Shown: piece after piece, positions 23,145-34,195 of the stretch
How positions within the stretch are numbered: position 1 is the stretch's first letter
Layout of the letters: each line of letters starts with the position of its first letter
Assembly (NCBI GenBank): GCA_008729055.1
Contig: SDUX01000010.1
Span: 1,426,001-1,490,000, forward strand
Length of the DNA stretch: 64,000 nt
Direction of reading: 5' to 3'
Source: Pyropia haitanensis
Lineage: Eukaryota; Rhodophyta; Bangiophyceae; Bangiales; Bangiaceae
The notes under the pieces: generated by a model
Database searches by the model: none
What the model saw: the letters and a program-made list of their open reading frames with translations, nothing else
What the model was told of the DNA's origin: nothing
Program-made: the position numbers and the translations under genes

Positions 23145-23957
23145 GCGGCGCGTCCTCGTGCTCGTTGCGCTAGCTACCGGCTGCGGCTACCCTCCCCCTT
23201 CACGGCTGGCGCCACTGCCAGCGGCGGCGGTGGCGGGTGGCCGCCAGTGGCCGCCCGTTGCCACCTGTGGCCACCCGTGTCCACCCGTGGCTGCTGCTGG
23301 TGGCCGTCGAGGTGGCGACCGCCATATCGGCGGGTGGACTCGGCGCCAGGGGGCGCAGGGGGCAACCTGCGCAGGTGCGGGGGTGGGCGCTGTGGGCCGG
23401 CGGCCGGGGCATTGGGCGACCCGGCGCGCTGGGCTGGCCAATGGGAGTGGCCATGGCGTGGGGTGAGGCGATGGTCGCGGCGATGCAGCCCCGGTGGTGC
23501 TGCCGTGGCGGCGCTCCCGCAGCTGTGCTGGCGGGAGAAGGGGTGGGAGCTCGTCCGAGGAGGCGGGCGTGGCGGCGAGCAGGTATGGGAGAGGCTGACT
23601 GGCGTCTCGGTACCGAGACGCGCGGCCGTCTCCGTGTGAATAGTGACCGCGTGTACATGGACATTTCCGGTTGGTGTGACTGCGAAAGACGGGCACGGCG
23701 AGAAAGTGTGTTGCTGGCTTGTTCTGTACAGGTCCATTTTCGTCCGACCCTCTGTAGGCGTAGACTACCACCGCCACTGCATGCTGTCGGCGGCTACCCC
23801 TGCAGGAACCCCACCCGTAGCCGAGGAAAACCCTCCGAGTACGGCGGATGCACACCCCCCCACCACCCGCAGCACATCCCACCCGAAAAGGCTGGCGGGA
23901 GCGTACCCGCGAATCACACACCCTTCCCTCCCCCGCCCCCTCCCCCCCGGCGCAGCC
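23145..23957. other. Intergenic region
   Basis: A CCACC/GTGG-rich patch near 23220-23300 (GTGGCC imperfect repeats) is followed by more balanced sequence from 23580. Plus-strand frames of 190-290 codons are open but read as Arg/Pro/His strings. No gene is supported. Confidence 0.35.
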
Positions 23958-24659
23958 TCACAGATCCACCACCTGCGGCCCCTCGCCCCGGTCCCACGCA
24001 GCCACCAGCCGGGGCACGCACCCCTCAAATCAGTCCAGCGACACGACGCACATGACCAACGCACCCGGCAGCACCGCGTGCCAGTCCGCCACTCGCTCGG
24101 CGTGGCCGCCGCGCACGGCCTCGCGCCCCTACACCCCGCCGGCGTAGGTGGCCAAGAAGGCCGCCGCCACGTCCGGCGCGCGCCGAATCGCCGGGTCCAT
24201 GGAGGACACAGCCAAAGGAAGGCGGCGTCCGCGGCACCGGCGCACCACACCGTACTACCGCCGCTCACTGCCATGCACGGTAGCGAGCGCGCGGCGAGCG
24301 TCACGCGGCGCGCGCGGCAGGCGCTGTGCGGTCGACGGCAGTGGGGTGGGCGAGCGCGGCTGCCGCCGCCGCCGCCGACGTGGCGAACATGCCGCCGCTG
24401 CAAGGCCGACGGGGGGTCCGTGGGAGCCCGACGCGGACGCGACGGCCAAGAGCGCGCGCGCGAGGTGATCCCGCGCCAGTGGCCATTGCAGGTGACCCAC
24501 CTGGTAGTACCACTCGACTAAGGTCGTCCACAGCTCCCGTAGCCAAAGAAGATCAGTGAGGGGTCCCCTGTCAAGATGGGTGGCAAGCAGGAAGGGCGCG
24601 CGTTCTCGAAGCGGCCGGGCGATGGCCACAGCGCCGGGCTGGCGCCGGTGCTCAGATGG
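23958..24659 (-). pseudogene. Decayed protein-coding gene with in-frame stops
   Basis: One minus-strand frame reads as ordinary protein for about 230 codons but is interrupted. It opens near 24659, runs through phrases such as DLLWLRELWTTLVEWYYQVG, then meets TAG at 24255-24257. The same frame continues (MDPAIRRAPDVAAAFLATYA) to a second TAG, then HAERVADWHAVLPGALVMCV to an internal TGA, then FEGCVPRLVAAWDRGEG and a final TGA at 23958-23960. All parts share one frame, so nonsense changes rather than indels broke it; introns containing some stops are the alternative. Composition is balanced, unlike antisense noise here. I do not recognise the family. Confidence 0.5.
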
Positions 24660-24999
24660 TCAGCAGGGGGACGGGGGACGCCGCCGCCGAGGTGGCCCCG
24701 GTCGCCGCCGTTGCCGCGGGGAGGAGGCAGCTAGGGGAGGGGAGGGGGTGAGGGCGGGAGGTGGGGGGACGGGGGGGGGGGGGGCTGGGGGGCGGGGGGG
24801 GGAGGGCGGGGGGTGGGGGGTGGGGGGTAGGAAAGTGACGCCCATTCCAAGGTCCTCTTCCTTGCTGTATGTGTACGTGTAACGGTGCTCCTATTGGTCA
24901 CCCATGTGATGGAGCCGCGTACACGTACAGACATACTAAACGGACGCCGCCATGTCTAACCAGGATGTACGTGCATACATCGCGCTAGGTGACGGGCTT
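24660..24999. other. Intergenic region with simple repeats and a CCAAT box
   Basis: A G-rich block (GGGGGTGGG repeats, 24740-24825) is followed by a balanced stretch with ATTGG at about 24893-24897 (CCAAT on the minus strand) and repeated GTACACGTACA/TGTACGTG words. It could be the former promoter of the pseudogene at 23958-24659. No gene is seen. Confidence 0.3.
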
Positions 25000-25530
25000 A
25001 GTGTGAATTTTCGAGCGCTAATGTGAACTCCTGCACCCGTCCCCGCTCGATTCTCTGGATCCGGTCACGCACGTCGTCGGGGAGCACTGACTGCGTGTCA
25101 CAGGCCCACATCCTTCGACGCCGGTCAGCGCCACCAGCTTTGAGACAGCATCACGCTGCGTGCTCACTCCCCTTCCTGTTCAGCCACGTGCGCCGTCTCT
25201 CCCCTCCCCCCCCCCCCCCCCCCCTTCCCCCGCCTGCTGGCAGTGCCTTGCGTGCGAGCCTCATCGATCGGTTTACCAGCGGCTGCGTGAAAACTTCTCG
25301 CCGCAACGACAACGCCGCCGTCATGGTAGTCATGAACATAGACTGGTAGTATGCCGAGGGGTCCATTGCGCCCTGCCGCAATGGCGAGCTCTGCGACCGT
25401 CCGAGCCGCTGCCGTCCAGTCGGGAGCGGCGACTGGTCGGCAGAGGCGGCAGAGGCTCTTCCACATTGAACCTGATCAAAAAACGTTCCCCGCAGTATTT
25501 ACTTGATGTATACAACATAAATATATTCTT
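25000..25530 (-). pseudogene. Protein-coding remnants in several minus-strand frames
   Basis: A 48-codon segment ending in TAA at 24998-25000 reads DDVRDRIQRIERGRVQEFTL with balanced composition and no start codon. Upstream (25200-25466) one frame gives LAIAAGRNGPLGILPVYVHD and another gives MDPSAYYQSMFMTTMTAALS; a third (25400-25518) gives SSKYCGERFLIRFNVEEPL. A 19-C run at about 25206-25224 separates the parts. This could be a frameshifted gene, several exons, or a decayed copy related to the remnant at 23958-24659. Family unknown. Confidence 0.35.
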
Positions 25531-26301
25531 GTGACGGTACTCGAAGGCGGGCTCGAAGATGTCCTTTCCACGCCCGTCACACGGTACAGTACCCCGTCAC
25601 ACGAAGGAAAGGGTGCTTGGAATGGGCGTGAGCCCACGCACTCGCGGCTCGCTGACCCTCTTGAGGCCTCACCCCGCGTCACCGCAAGACCCCCCGAACC
25701 GACACGAGACTGCCGGCAGATCCGTTGCCAAGTGCCATCTGCGCCGCGTCACCCTCGCTGCGCTGTGGTGCTCAAACCAGGATCCACGACGACCCAGCTG
25801 GCGTGGCGAGGTGCGGCGAAGCAGTGCGCCAGCTCCTCTCCAGACCCCGCGCTGCCCGCTGTGGGGCACTGCTGCTTCGCCACGGGCGTGCGGGGCGCCG
25901 CCGCCACGATCGTGGCACGCGACGGGGCGGCACGCCCGTAAACTGTGTCCCTCGACGAAGCGGCGGTCCTGACCGCCTTGACACTATCGCGCCCGCGCAC
26001 GCCTGCCGACACTGGGCGCAGCCGCGGCCGTGCCCCCCTTCCCCGCGATGCTCCCCTCTCTCAACTGGGTCGCCCGCCGTCCGTGCCTGCGCCGTCCGTG
26101 GGCGTGGTGTCCCCAGCAGCGGGGGGGAGGCTGGTGTCGCGGCCCGCAGGGGTGGCAACCGTCACCCGTCCGCCGCGGGGGGGGTACAAGTAGCCGTGCC
26201 TTCGTAGAGGGGCTGTCGGCGTGCCTCCCCGCTCATCCAGCCCATGCCGGCTTCTGTTTGCTGCCGCAGCTCTGGGACGGCGGCTGCGCAGCCCTGTCGC
26301 C
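25531..26301. other. 5' flank of the secreted Ig-like gene
   Basis: Balanced to GC-rich sequence. Minus- and plus-strand frames of 80-160 codons are open without domain content. A GGGGGGGTACAAGTAG block lies about 120 bp before the ATG at 26302. No TATA box in good context is seen. Confidence 0.3.
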
Positions 26302-28011
26302 ATGGCCTACGTGGCCCGCGTAGCGGCCTTGGCCACGGCACTAGCCGTGGTTGCAGCTGTGGCGGCAACGCCCCGTGCGGCGGTAGCGGCGGCGGCGGCA
26401 GCCTCACCCGGTGACGCCGCCACCATCGCCGACTGGTGGGTGGTCAACGCCACGAGCGGCTCCCGACTGCAGCCGCTGCAACAGTACAAGCCGGTTATCA
26501 ACGCCACCGTCCCGTCACTCCGCACCATTGTGGTCGAGCCCAGCACCGAGGCCGCCCTGCCCGCGGTCGCAACCATCGCGGCAGCGTGCGCACGGGCCGT
26601 CCGGTTGCCGCCGTACGTATTGGCAGGCGGTACAGACGGGAAAGTATTGACGCCCCAGCGCCAGCTGCCCAGTCCATACTCGCTGGTCGCGTACGTGCGG
26701 TTGGCAGGAGCGGCCTCCGGCCAAGCGGACCCGATCCCGACGGCTGCAGCCGCGTGGGAACCGGCACCGGCAGACGACGACCTGCCCATCCCGACGCTGG
26801 CGCCTGGCTGCGAAGGTCCACCAACCATCAACAGTACCATATCGCAAGGTACGATCCCCTGGTCGGACCGCAAGTGGGTCTACGACGTGCATGCCCGCAA
26901 CTGCCGCGGTGAGGCCAACCGCTTCCGCCTGCAGATGTTCACAGCGCCAGCAGACCGGTCGGGGCCGCCCATCCGGGCCTTTCAAAGCATCGAGGCCACG
27001 GCCCCAGGCGATGGCAACGCCGAGTACCCCCGCTACGACCCCGACCGAGCGTCTCCGAACCTCAACAGGTCCTGCCTGCCACGGGCCGTCTTTCTGGACA
27101 TGTGCGTGCGGCCCGCGGCGGCTGCGCCGGCCGTTTGCGTACGGTCCCCGGTCAGGACCATGGAGGCGCTGCCCAAGGAACAGGTCGTCCTTGGCGAGCC
27201 ACGGTTGCCGCCCACCCTAACTGTGGAACGTGGCGTCTCGTTAACGCTGACGGCCAACGTGACTGTGCCGGGCGGGTGCCGCCGCGATGCCTCTGCCGGC
27301 CCGCGCCGATGCCCGCATCTGGTGGGTGTCGTCCGTCGGACAAATGGCTCCGTCCGCCGCGGTGGGACCGTCAATGGCTCCACCCTGACGATCAACGCGC
27401 TCGCGGGGGGGGTGGCTCTTGCGGATGACGGCGCCCGCGTGTACGTCGAGTACACGCGTGCCGAGTGTGGGGGCCTGGCAAATGCGATAGTGGGCAGCAC
27501 TTACTCGCAGTCCGGGCACCCGGTCACCGCAACCACGGTGCGCGTCGTAGTGGCGGGCTCTGCTGCGGTGACTCGGCAGGACACGGCGGTGCCAGTCATT
27601 CACCGCGTCGAGTACCCGCGCACCCGATGGGGGGAACCCGTCGCCGTCCGCGTACAGGCGTCCGTGGCAGGGCGACGCGGCGAGTGGCGCGCCGCCAACG
27701 GGTCGATCGTGCCAACGGCGCTGACCTACCAGTGGTACCTTGCCGACAGGGATTCGAGCTATGCGGTCGACGAGCCGACGCCGATAGCTGGGCAAACGGG
27801 CCCCGTGCTGGCGCTCGACAAGGCCGTGTGCAACAACTTCCTCACGTGTGGGCGGTATGGGTGCACCTACCTCGTGCGGTACGTGGCAGAGGTGTGTTCC
27901 ACGGCGGGCTGCACCCGCTCCCCGATGGTGCTCCCCGTGGTGGCGCCGCCTGCAGATGCGGCGCTGGCGGCAAGGCTGCTGCGCACGGGCGAGTGCCCCC
28001 AATTCGCGTAG
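26302..28011 (+). CDS. Secreted glycoprotein with Ig-like C-terminal domain, 569 aa
   Basis: The ATG at 26302 (GCCATGG context) opens an uninterrupted ORF that begins with a clear signal peptide: basic start, then VAALATALAVVAAVAAT, cleavage expected near residues 23-35. The mature part has balanced composition, scattered cysteines and at least seven N-glycosylation sequons (NAT, NST, NRS, NVT, NGS). Near the C-terminus TYQWYLADRDS ... GPVLALDKAVC ... YLVRYVAEVCSTAGC follows the YxWY ... L.L ... Y.C.V.N..G pattern of Ig-like domains. There is no second membrane segment or GPI-like tail, so a secreted wall/matrix protein is likely. AATAAA lies 71 nt after the stop. Upstream in-frame codons to 26221 are not needed. 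Ligand and precise family are unknown. Confidence 0.8.
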   Translation: MAYVARVAALATALAVVAAVAATPRAAVAAAAAASPGDAATIADWWVVNATSGSRLQPLQQYKPVINATVPSLRTIVVEPSTEAALPAVATIAAACARAVRLPPYVLAGGTDGKVLTPQRQLPSPYSLVAYVRLAGAASGQADPIPTAAAAWEPAPADDDLPIPTLAPGCEGPPTINSTISQGTIPWSDRKWVYDVHARNCRGEANRFRLQMFTAPADRSGPPIRAFQSIEATAPGDGNAEYPRYDPDRASPNLNRSCLPRAVFLDMCVRPAAAAPAVCVRSPVRTMEALPKEQVVLGEPRLPPTLTVERGVSLTLTANVTVPGGCRRDASAGPRRCPHLVGVVRRTNGSVRRGGTVNGSTLTINALAGGVALADDGARVYVEYTRAECGGLANAIVGSTYSQSGHPVTATTVRVVVAGSAAVTRQDTAVPVIHRVEYPRTRWGEPVAVRVQASVAGRRGEWRAANGSIVPTALTYQWYLADRDSSYAVDEPTPIAGQTGPVLALDKAVCNNFLTCGRYGCTYLVRYVAEVCSTAGCTRSPMVLPVVAPPADAALAARLLRTGECPQFA

Positions 28012-28081
28012 GCGCCCCCGTCCCGACGCTCGTGGGGTCTCCGGGGGGGGTTTGGGACGATGGTCTTCGTGCGTGGACCAC

Positions 28082-28087
28082 AATAAA
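28082..28087 (+). terminator. Polyadenylation signal AATAAA
   Basis: A canonical AATAAA in ACAATAAACAACTG lies 71 nt downstream of the stop codon of the secreted Ig-like gene, in the right strand and distance for 3'-end processing. Confidence 0.6.
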
Positions 28088-28922
28088 CAACTGTTTCGCG
28101 AGGCGGTCCTACGGGTCTCAATGTGCTGAAATACAGAAGGTGAGACCACTGGAAATGACCGGGCCACGCGTGCGCCGCAGCAGTGGGCGTGTTGACGGCA
28201 GCAGCTGCCGCTGCGGCCGCAGCAGTGGAAGCGGCGGGGGAGCCGCGGCAGCTGCTCGCAGAGGGGGGGGCCCGTCGCCACCACCGCGCGGCGGCGGCGG
28301 GCGTCGCCGCCAAGCGCAGGGCGGCGCGCGTGCGCGGCATTGCCGCCGCCGCCACGGGGTCCGCGACGGGGATGCCGCTGGTGGTGCCACGGCGGCGGTG
28401 GCGGCGCCACGCGGCGGCGCCACGACGGCAACGCCGCGGCCGGCACGGCGACGCGGGGCGGCGACGTCCCCGCCGGCCGGTGTCGCACCCAACCGGGGGC
28501 CCCGCGCGGTCGCGTCGGGTGGATGAGTCTGCCCCGATCGAAAATCCGCGGTCAGCCCCAAACACAAAACGGTCGGCGGGGTTGGGATCGCCCCGCGCAC
28601 CGCGGCGGCGCCGCCGTGGTGCCGCGTGTCCCCCAATTGTACACCAAATCGTCGGTGCTTCGCGGGTCTGGAATGGGGGATCCGCACCCGCCGAGGCGAC
28701 CCGGCGCTCCCGACCCCTCCCCCCCCCTCCCCCCCCTCCCAAAGCAACACAGCCATCCTGTCCTGCGCTGGCTTAGACCCCCACCCGCCTCGCTTTGGTT
28801 GCCGCCAACGTCCCCGTCGGGCGTGGGTGCGGCGCATCCCCCCCCCCCCCCCCTCCCCCCCCTCCGCCCACCACCCCCCCACCCAGCCTTTCCCCGTCAA
28901 TCCCCTCACGGCGACGGTCACG
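28088..28922. other. Intergenic region between the two cell-surface genes
   Basis: GC-rich, with long C runs at about 28838-28865. No gene is supported; open frames on both strands are Arg/Ala/Pro strings. The final 100 bp form the pyrimidine-rich leader of the next gene. Confidence 0.35.
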
Positions 28923-29749
28923 ATGCCGCCCTGCCGGCCGCGGCGGCGGCCATGGCGCGGGCGCCCCGGCGGGCGGCGGCCACACGCGCGGGGCGGCGCC
29001 GTCCCCCCGCTCCTCGCCGCGGCCGCGGCGGTCGCGGCGGCGGCCGCCACGCTAGCTACCGCCGCCACCATCCCCCCTTCCCGCCTCGTCACCGCCGCCG
29101 CCGCCGCCGCCACCACCACCGCCGCCGCCAGCCACGCCGCCACCGCCGCCGGGGCGTGGACGGCGGCGGCGGCGGCGGCGGTGCGGCGGGCGGCCAACGG
29201 CACGGCGCGCTCCCCCCACACCTTCCACGTCACGTCGTGCAACCCGCCGCTCGCGCCGCGGCCGCTCGCCACCCTCCGCCGCTCCGCCCGCGCCGTCGAC
29301 GTGCTGTCCCTGCCGGGGGCGGCGGAGGACGGGCCCGCGGGGGAGGCGGGCGCCGCGGCGCCGATTGTGTTTACGCTCGCCACGCGGGATGTGCGGCGGG
29401 GGGCGGCGGCGGCGGTGGCGGCGGCGGCGGCGTCGGCCGCGGTGGGGGGGGGGAGGGGGGGGGGGGGGCTGACGGCGGCGATGCGGGTGAGTGGACACGG
29501 GGAGGGGGAGGGGGAGGGGGAGTGGGGGAGGAGGGGGGGGGGAGCGCGGGGGGGGGGGGGGGGGGGTGAAGGGCACCGCCCGCCGCGCACGGCCGCTGCC
29601 CGCCCTCTCCCGGTCGGCCCGCAAGCGCAAGTCCCGCCCGGGGGGGGGGCCCGTCTCTACCGCCACCCGCGTCGTGGACGCCGGCGGCCGCCCGTTTGTG
29701 GCCGTCCGCTACGCGCCGGCGGTGCTGCTCGACGCGGCCGCGGCGGCAG

Positions 29750-29780
<31 letters not shown>

Positions 29781-31314
29781 CGCTGCCGCCGCCGACACCC
29801 CCACCGCCGCCGCCGCGGTGCGTGCCGCCAACGCGACCGCGTCGGCTGGCAATGCCGCCACCACCGCCGCCGCCGTTGCGGCGGCGGCGGACGAGGCGAC
29901 GGTGGCGGCGGACCTGGTCGAGGCCGCCCAGCTGGAGCTCCTCGTCGTTGCCCACGCGGTCTGCGCGGGCGGCGTGTGCACCGACCTGGGCGCCGGCGGC
30001 GGCCGCCACTGGGGGGGCGTCCAGCCCGTGTCGGCGGGCGCCCAGCCGGTGGACGTGGACGTGCGGATGCTGCGGGTGGCGTCCGCGGCGCCGCGGCACG
30101 CGGGGGAGGAGGAGGACGCCGCGGCGGCCGCCGCCGCCGCCATCACCGACGCGGTGCCGCGGCGGCGGGCAGCGGCGCCGGTGGCGGTCAACGTGACGCT
30201 CGCGGCAGCGTCGGCGACGGTCACGTCGACGCGCGCGCACATCCCGCCCCAGTCGGTGTACTTTTGGGTCAAGGTCACCCGCCCGTTTGCCGCCTCGGAC
30301 GCGGGCACGCCCGTCTCGCTGCGGCTGCTGCTGTGCGGGCGGGGGCGGGCCAAGCTGGCGGGGGAACCCCCGCCGGGCCGCGACCCGTTTGTGGGCGTCA
30401 AGTTCCCGCCGCTCGTCCTGCCCGCCGCCGCCGACGCGGCGCGCGCGGCCGCCCGCGTCCGCGCCCGCGCCGCCGCCGCGGCGGCCGTGGCCGCCGGGGC
30501 GGCCACCCCCACACCCACCGACGACGCGGGCACCGCGGCGGCGACGCAACGCGTGGCGGCGGCCGACGCCGGGGAGCCCGTTGCCGCCGCCGCCGCCGCC
30601 GGCGCGGCGGCTGCCGCCGGCGCGGCGCTGCCCAAGCTCCGCGCCTATGTCACCTGGACGCAGCGGCTGCGGTACTCGCACCTCGGCTTTGACGCGCCCG
30701 TCACGGTCGGCGGCGGCGTCGACGACGCCCCCCCGCCGCCCGCGGACACGGCCGCCTGGGGCCTCCTCCCCGGCGCGCGGTGCACGCCGCTGACGCTCTC
30801 CTCCTCGTCCATGTCGGCGGTGCCCACCGACGGCCGCCACGCGTCGGTCGTGTGGGGGGTGGGCGTCGGCATTGGCGCGGTGCCGCCGCTGGTGGGGGAC
30901 CCGGCGCTCGCCGCCGTCGCGGCGGTCATCGCCGCCGCCGCCGCGGCGGTCGTCCTCGGCGGCGCGACCGTCTACCACTCCCGCGCCGCGGCGGTGGGGC
31001 GGGCGGACGAGGACCGGGTGCGGCGGGGGCGGGTGGCCGACAGCCGCTCGGCGCGGGCGCTGCTGCTGCCGGCGCGGGCGCTCGAGGCGGACCCGACCGC
31101 CGCCGACGGCGTCGGCGTGGTGGGGCGGACCAAGCTCACCGCCCGCGGGGGGCAGCGGGGGGGGGCGGGGGGGGGGGGGGGGGGGGGGCGCCGCCGCGGC
31201 ACCCTGGTTGTGAGCAGCGGCGGGCTCGCCGACGGGCCGCCGCCGGGGGGGGGGGGGGGGTACGGCAGCGTCGACAGGGGGGTGGACGCCCCGCCGCCGG
31301 GCGGGGGCGTGTAG
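28923..31314 (+). CDS. Single-pass type I membrane protein, one intron
   Basis: Exons 28923-29486 and 29626-31314. ATG 28923 gives a basic leader followed by a hydrophobic signal core ([20 protein letters not shown]). Exon 1 ends after an intact codon at a strong donor, GTGAGT (29487-29492). The intron is about 139 nt and G-rich. The acceptor GCAAG at 29621-29625 keeps phase 0; AG at 29630-29631 also fits the phase. Product about 750 aa. The ectodomain has Ala-rich spacers between ordered segments (FHVTSCNPPL, RPFVAVRYAPAVLL, LELLVVAHAVCAGGVCTD, VYFWVKVTRPFA). A C-terminal transmembrane helix (LAAVAAVIAAAAAAVVLGGA) is followed by an Arg-rich cytosolic tail that becomes Gly-rich. It lies downstream of a secreted Ig-like gene on the same strand, which hints at a cell-surface pair but does not prove it. 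Family unknown. Confidence 0.7.
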
Positions 31315-32491
31315 CCGCCGCGCTGGCCGCCGCGGCGGCCGGTGCGGGAGCGCCGCGGGTGGCGCGGGGGGGCGGCGGCCAGGGAGAGGGGGGGGACCGG
31401 GCGTCGCCCGCCTCGCCCCTCCCCGGCGACGCCGGCGGCGCCGGCGGACGCGGGCGGCTGGCCTGCCCTTTCATACTTATGCATCCATGTGCGTGCGCAT
31501 CTTGTGACGGGCGGTGGCGCGGGGCGCGGGCGTGTGCCGCGCGTGGCCTCCCGACGCAGCGGCTGTTGGGTGGCCGCGGCGCGCCTCTGCCCGCCCCGTG
31601 GCCCACACACTCCCTACTCGCTCGGCATGCATCGCGGCGTGGCGCTCGTGGCGGAGCTGCGCAATGGCCGACGACACGGGCCGCCGTGGCTCGGCCGCAG
31701 CGCCGCCGCGCTGACGTTGTCGCCGCCGGCCGCGCCGCGCCGCCGCTGGTCCGTCCCGCGGGGCGGTACCCGCACCAGCCCATCCAAAGTCAACCTACAG
31801 CCAGTCCCGAACCGGCGCCATCTGCACTGCGGAACTTTGGGGCTCCCGCTGCGCAGCGCGGGCCGCCCCCCGCCCACGGGCATGGACACCGTCGCCGCTG
31901 AGGAAGACGGCTGGCCTCGTCCACGCTGCTGCTGTTGACGCGGCTCTCATGGGATCTCGTCGTACTGGCGCCCTCACTTTTTTTTTCTACTGTACACCAG
32001 GAAACTGTGGTACCCCGGGCAATGGTTCGTCGACGACCGTCCTCAAGGGGCCCAGACCCCCCAGCCATTGGCCCAGCCGGAGCCGAGGTGCCCCACCGTG
32101 CGTTCGGGCCAAATTCCGTGTACCGAGGACTGTGTACGGTACTCGGGTGGTGCGGCGGCGGGTCCCAGCCTCCCCAATTCAGCGGCACTGCGTGGCCCCC
32201 CCCTGTCCAAACAGGCGCCCATCCCCGCCACCCGCCACGCACCAGGGGAGAAACCCGGCGGCCCCCACGGAGCACGCCCAGTCGACCATGCCCCCCCCCC
32301 ACCCCCCTCGTCCGGCGACGTCACCCCCGCAGCCGACGCGTGCGTGCATCCACGGCACCCCCCCCCCCCCCCCCCCCCATCTACCGTGGTGGTCGACCGC
32401 CGCACCGGCCCCCGCTGCCACCCCTCCCCACCCCCCCCCCCCCCCCTTTGGCGTATCCCCCTGTCCACCCACCCATCCATCCCCCGCCCTC
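31315..32491. other. Intergenic region and possible 5' UTR of the next gene
   Basis: Contains an AT-richer patch at 31465-31510 and, at 31978-31999, nine T followed by CTACTGTACACCAG, which resembles a branch/acceptor region and may end a 5' UTR intron of the gene at 32492. An ATG ORF at 31627-31938 (103 aa, plus) is open with mixed composition but no domain; I do not call it. Confidence 0.3.
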
Positions 32492-32608
32492 ATGGGCAGC
32501 ACCCCCCGGCCGCCGTCGGCGCGCCGCATCTCCGTCGTTGGCGGCAGCGGCGCGCGGGCGCCGGCGGTCGTGCGGCGGCGGCGGCCGTCGGCGGCCGCCG
32601 CCGCCGCC

Positions 32609-32648
<40 letters not shown>

Positions 32649-33146
32649 GCGGCACCTCGCCCTCCCCCGCGGCGGCGTCGCCGGCGGGCGCGTCGCGGCC
32701 ACGGCCGGCGGCGGCGTCTGGGTCGCCGTCGCCGCTGTCGGCGGCGCGGGGCGGGGGCGCCGCCGCCGCCGCCGCCGCTGCCGCCGCCGTCGCCACCGCC
32801 GCCACTGCCGCTGCTGCTGCCGCCGCCGCCGCTGCCGCGGCTGCTCCTCCCTTTCCCTCCCCCGCTGCGGCGTCGCCCGCCCGGACGCGGGCGGCCGTCC
32901 TGTCGGTGGTGAGCCTCCCGTCGGGCCGCGGCGCCACCCCGACGCCGCGGCCCCGGCGGCGGTCCAAGCCGCAGACCGTCCTCGCCGTCAAGCGGCGGCG
33001 GGTCGAGGTGGCGCCCGCCGCCGCCGCCGCTGCCGCCGCGGCTGCCGCCGCCGCCGCCGCCGCCGCCGCGGCCGTCCCGCTCCCCGCCCCGCCGCCACCC
33101 GTCGCCTCTGCCGCCGCCGCCGCCCCGGCCGCTGCCGCCACCTCCC

Positions 33147-33178
<32 letters not shown>

Positions 33179-33340
33179 GCCCGGGCGCTGGCCTCCGCGT
33201 CGGTGACGCGGTCGCCGTCGCCCGCGGCGGCGGCACTGCCGCCAGCGGCGGCCGCCGCGGCGGGGGCGGTGCCATCGGGAGGGGGGGCGGCCGCCGCGCG
33301 CGCGCCCGTCGGCGCGCCGCCACCGCCGGCGGCCGCGGGG

Positions 33341-33384
<44 letters not shown>

Positions 33385-34149
33385 GGAGGTGCGGGAGCCC
33401 AAGGCGACGGCGCGGACGTTTTTTCCGCGCGGCAGCAAGATTGGGGCCAAGGTGCGGGGCTTGATGGGGGGGGCGGGAGGGTTGGGCGGCGCGGGGGGGG
33501 GGCTCGCCGCTGGGGGGGGGGGGCACTCGCGGCGGCCGCTTTGGGGGGGGGAGGGGGGGGGGAGGGGGGGGGGGCGCGTGGGCACCCCCGCCGCCTGTGC
33601 GGGCGGCTGCCGCCAGCCGCAGCAGCGGCGGCGGCGGTGGTGGCGGTGGCGGCGGCGGCGGCGGCAGCGGCAGCGGCAGCGGCGGCAGAATTGACGGCAG
33701 CGGCAGCGGCGTCGACGGCAGCGGCGGCAGCGGCGGTGACGGCGACGGCAGTAGCAGCGGCGGGTGGGCGGGCGCGGGCCGCGAGGTGGTGGCCCTGCAG
33801 GCTGCCGCCGACGTGCTCGGCGCGGGCGGCGCGGCCGCGCCGGCCGCCGCCGCCGACGGCGCCGGCGCGTGGGCGGGCCGCGTGGACCACCCGGCCGGCG
33901 ACGCGGCCGCCGCCGCCGCGGCCGCCGCGGCGGCGGCCGCTGCCGCCGCCACCACCCTCGGGGCCGCCTCCCACGTGACGGCCGCGCCCGACGCGGCGGC
34001 CGCCGCCGCCCAACCGCCGCCGCCGCCGCCCGCCACGGATGCGGTCGTCGCCGCGGACGCGGCGGCGGCCGCGGCCGCCGCGGAAGCGCACGCCGCCTGG
34101 GCGGGCGCCGCCGTCTTGTGCCGGACGACACCCCCGGGCGGTGGCGGCA

Positions 34150-34195
<46 letters not shown>

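Noticed and set aside
29371..30978. Long minus-strand ORF over the type I membrane gene
   Set aside because: Arg/Gly/His filler antisense to a gene with signal peptide, in-phase intron and transmembrane helix.
31627..31938. 103-codon ATG ORF upstream of the gene at 32492
   Set aside because: Composition is mixed, but there is no domain, no promoter motif and an overlapping open frame on the other strand; too weak to call.
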